Shown here: one piece after another, positions 6,292 through 7,495 of the stretch
Numbering within the stretch: the first letter of the stretch is position 1
How the letters are laid out: the number at the start of each line of letters is the position of its first letter
Assembly (NCBI GenBank): GCA_007133745.1
Contig: SLMC01000334.1
Coordinates: 1 to 7,495 of the forward strand
Direction: 5' to 3'
From: Kiritimatiellia bacterium
GTDB lineage: Bacteria; Verrucomicrobiota; Kiritimatiellia; UBA8416; SLMC01
Length of the DNA: 7,495 bases
Notes under the pieces: model-generated
The model's input: the letters and a program-made list of their open reading frames with translations, nothing else
What the model was told of the DNA's origin: nothing
Database searches by the model: none
Position numbers and translations under genes: made by a program

Positions 6292-6597
6292 ATGAATCCC
6301 TGGCCGCGCATATACAGAATCGGGTGGATCGCGCTGATCGCGCTTTCGGCCATTGGCGCGGCCTCGCTATTCCTGCCGCGTTACAATCGGCTCAGAAAGA
6401 TGCAGCGGGAAAAAATCGAGCTTCAGCAGGAAATAGTTCGCCTGGAAGCCCGCATCAAGGAATTGTCGGAAAACCAGCGCCGATTCGAGACGGATCCCGC
6501 CTTTCTGGAACGCATGGCCAGAGAACGCGGCTTGATCAAGCCGCACGAAAAAGTTTTTCGGGTGTCCGGCCCGTCGGCTGACGAGCCGACGCCTTAA
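6292..6597 (+). CDS. ftsB: FtsB/DivIC-family septum formation initiator
   Basis: The 101-residue single-pass membrane protein should act in the divisome with FtsL and FtsQ. Residues 8-28 form one transmembrane helix after a short N-terminus, giving the expected N-in topology. Residues 31-65 form a coiled coil rich in K, E, R and Q with heptad leucines and isoleucines. The end carries the DivIC motif: DPAFLERMARERGLIKPHEKVF (68-89), matching the family pattern ending in KPxExxF. The length is close to that of E. coli FtsB. The ATG at 6292 has AGGG 14 bases upstream, a little far. A TTG at 6259 would add 11 residues (MSYSDRVYKPL) but has no clear ribosome site, so the start is moderately certain. 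The last codons (SADEPTP) lie in a palindrome that overlaps the gene end. The eno-ftsB order is a common bacterial neighbourhood, which supports the identification. Confidence 0.85.
   Translation: MNPWPRIYRIGWIALIALSAIGAASLFLPRYNRLRKMQREKIELQQEIVRLEARIKELSENQRRFETDPAFLERMARERGLIKPHEKVFRVSGPSADEPTP
6572..6591. repeat. Perfect 8-base palindrome within the 3' end of ftsB
   Basis: CGTCGGCT (6572-6579) and AGCCGACG (6584-6591) pair perfectly around the loop GACG. It encodes the non-conserved last residues of FtsB and stops 3 bases before the TAA. There is no T-run, so a simple intrinsic terminator is unlikely. It may be a REP-like palindrome that has become part of the coding end. Confidence 0.55.
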
Positions 6598-6640
6598 GGT
6601 TCGCGCAATATTCCTTGCACTTTATCTTTGGGATACCCGT

Positions 6641-6792
6641 TTTGGAGTGCGGCGACCCGGCGCCGCTTTGTTTTGCGCGACCCGGCGCGCGGAAAATGCG
6701 GGATTCCCGAATTTCAAGCGCCGGGATATGTTAAAGACCATCGAGCCAGGTCTCGACGAAGAGAAAGCGGCGCCAGGTCGCCGCACTCCAAA
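6641..6792. repeat. REPIN/BIME-like element: two inverted 29-base palindromic units with two inner hairpins
   Basis: Arms at 6641-6669 and 6764-6792 are reverse complements with one mismatch (C6658 against A6775). Each arm carries GGAG followed by a hairpin: GCGGCG, loop ACCCGG, CGCCGC on the left (6649-6666), and GCGGCG, loop CCAGGT, CGCCGC on the right (6767-6784, plus strand). Inside lie GCGCG-ACCCGG-CGCGC (6675-6690) and TCGAG-CCAGGT-CTCGA (6741-6756), plus a small CGGG-ATT-CCCG stem (6699-6709). GGAG before a palindrome matches the layout of REP sequences mobilised by TnpA-REP (RAYT) tyrosine transposases. Its position between converging genes is typical of such elements. It may also end transcripts from both sides. 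Confidence 0.75.
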
Positions 6793-6829
6793 TTTTCTCG
6801 CCTACCACAAACGGTCAACGGACTTCCTT

Positions 6830-7495
6830 TTACAACTGGATATCGATGTCCAAATCCTGGGCTTCAACGATTTTAGGCTGCTCCGCCGCCGCTGCATCGC
6901 CGCCATCGGCGGCAATGATCTGATCCGGAGACTGGAAGGTGGGCAGGTAGCGGTAATAGACCATGAGCTGCAGGGCGGACAGCGTAGTATCGGTCACGCG
7001 CCCGCTAATTTCATTGTTGGCGCACCAATACCCGATATCCACCATTTTGCCGCTCATATCGGCAATACCGTTGGGAATAACGGTTTGCGCATTGACCAGC
7101 GGCACGGAAAACGCTTTATTCCATTGCCGCCAAGTTTCGCCGCCCTCGTGAAAACGAGCCTGCGTGTTGTAATACCATCGGTATATCTTGCGCCAGAGTT
7201 GGTCGTCCTGATTCCACTCGAACCGATCCCTTTGCACAAGCCAGTTGACACCGCCTTGCGCCTCTTCGGACTGAGCCGCACCCATAAGCTGCAATGCCAG
7301 AACGCCCACTCCGGTCAAGTCGCCGTTATGACTTCTACCCGGTCGATAATCGAAGGAATAATTGCCTTGGCGGAACAATCCTTTCATTCCGGATTCCGCT
7401 TTTTTCAGAGCTTCATCGAGCCCGGGCGCCTCGATTCCAGCCATCTGCCCGGCTTTCATGGCCTGCACGCACCAGCCCATAACGGAAATGTCGCC
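6830..7495 (-). CDS. Prenyltransferase/squalene-oxidase-repeat (alpha-alpha toroid) protein, C-terminal part; 5' end outside the window
   Basis: The 221 visible residues are the C-terminal part of a gene whose reading frame runs unbroken through the right edge. The first residues are GDISVMGW, so the internal ATG at 7480 is not the true start. The repeats resemble the terpenoid-cyclase/prenyltransferase alpha-alpha toroid: SVMGWCVQAMKAGQMAGIEAP near the edge, HNGDLTGVGVLALQLMG, YYNTQARFHEGGETWRQWNKAF, and VTDTTLSALQLMVYYRYLPTFQ near the end. These fit a barrel of paired helices with an aromatic-rich centre. Proteins of this kind are frequent in Planctomycetota and relatives, are often exported and mostly lack known function; a catalytic DxDD-type motif cannot be judged because the N-terminal part is missing. 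The tail (VEAQDLDIDIQL) is acidic and outside the repeat. The gene converges with ftsB, and the REPIN-like element lies just beyond its stop. Confidence 0.8.
   Translation of the reverse strand, partial: GDISVMGWCVQAMKAGQMAGIEAPGLDEALKKAESGMKGLFRQGNYSFDYRPGRSHNGDLTGVGVLALQLMGAAQSEEAQGGVNWLVQRDRFEWNQDDQLWRKIYRWYYNTQARFHEGGETWRQWNKAFSVPLVNAQTVIPNGIADMSGKMVDIGYWCANNEISGRVTDTTLSALQLMVYYRYLPTFQSPDQIIAADGGDAAAAEQPKIVEAQDLDIDIQL

Noticed and set aside
6628..6876. 82-residue plus-strand frame across the REPIN-like element
   Set aside because: It reads through both inverted arms and into the opposite gene; the peptide is a by-product of the repeat.

Overview
The window is a 7.5 kb piece of a moderately high-GC bacterial chromosome. 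It holds five complete protein genes and one gene cut by the right edge. A Hanks-type Ser/Thr kinase, a toroid-repeat protein and many degenerate palindromic or short-period repeats between genes fit a member of the Planctomycetota or PVC-like bacteria, or an environmental phylum such as Hydrogenedentota. This is inference from gene style; no rRNA or other decisive marker is present.

Left half (positions 138-4382, all on the minus strand, read from right to left): a short-chain dehydrogenase (4382-3612), a 224-base gap, a fumarate reductase/succinate dehydrogenase-type flavoprotein (3387-1399), and a soluble Ser/Thr protein kinase (1394-138). Only 4 bases separate the flavoprotein stop from the kinase start. 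A good sigma70-like promoter (4422-4450) sits in front of the dehydrogenase, and the three genes may form one redox-plus-kinase operon. No iron-sulfur or membrane-anchor subunit of a respiratory complex is present in the window, so the flavoprotein looks like a stand-alone enzyme.

Middle (4383-4819): a 437-base divergent intergenic region. It holds the promoter of the minus-strand genes, a putative enolase promoter, a three-unit 9-base tandem repeat and an 11-base direct repeat.

Right half: enolase (4820-6094, plus), then a 197-base spacer holding two different inverted-repeat elements, then a small FtsB/DivIC-type division protein (6292-6597, plus). The eno-ftsB neighbourhood is common in bacteria. 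FtsB converges on the tail of a prenyltransferase/squalene-oxidase-repeat protein (6830 to beyond 7495, minus). The 232 bases between them hold a REPIN-like element: two inverted 29-base arms with one mismatch, and two inner hairpins that keep the loop hexamers of their neighbouring arms but have different, still fully paired stems.

No CRISPR array, tRNA, rRNA, transposase or prophage gene was seen. The genes are mostly recognisable families. The most unusual material is the repeat architecture on the right side and the flavoenzyme-kinase pairing on the left.
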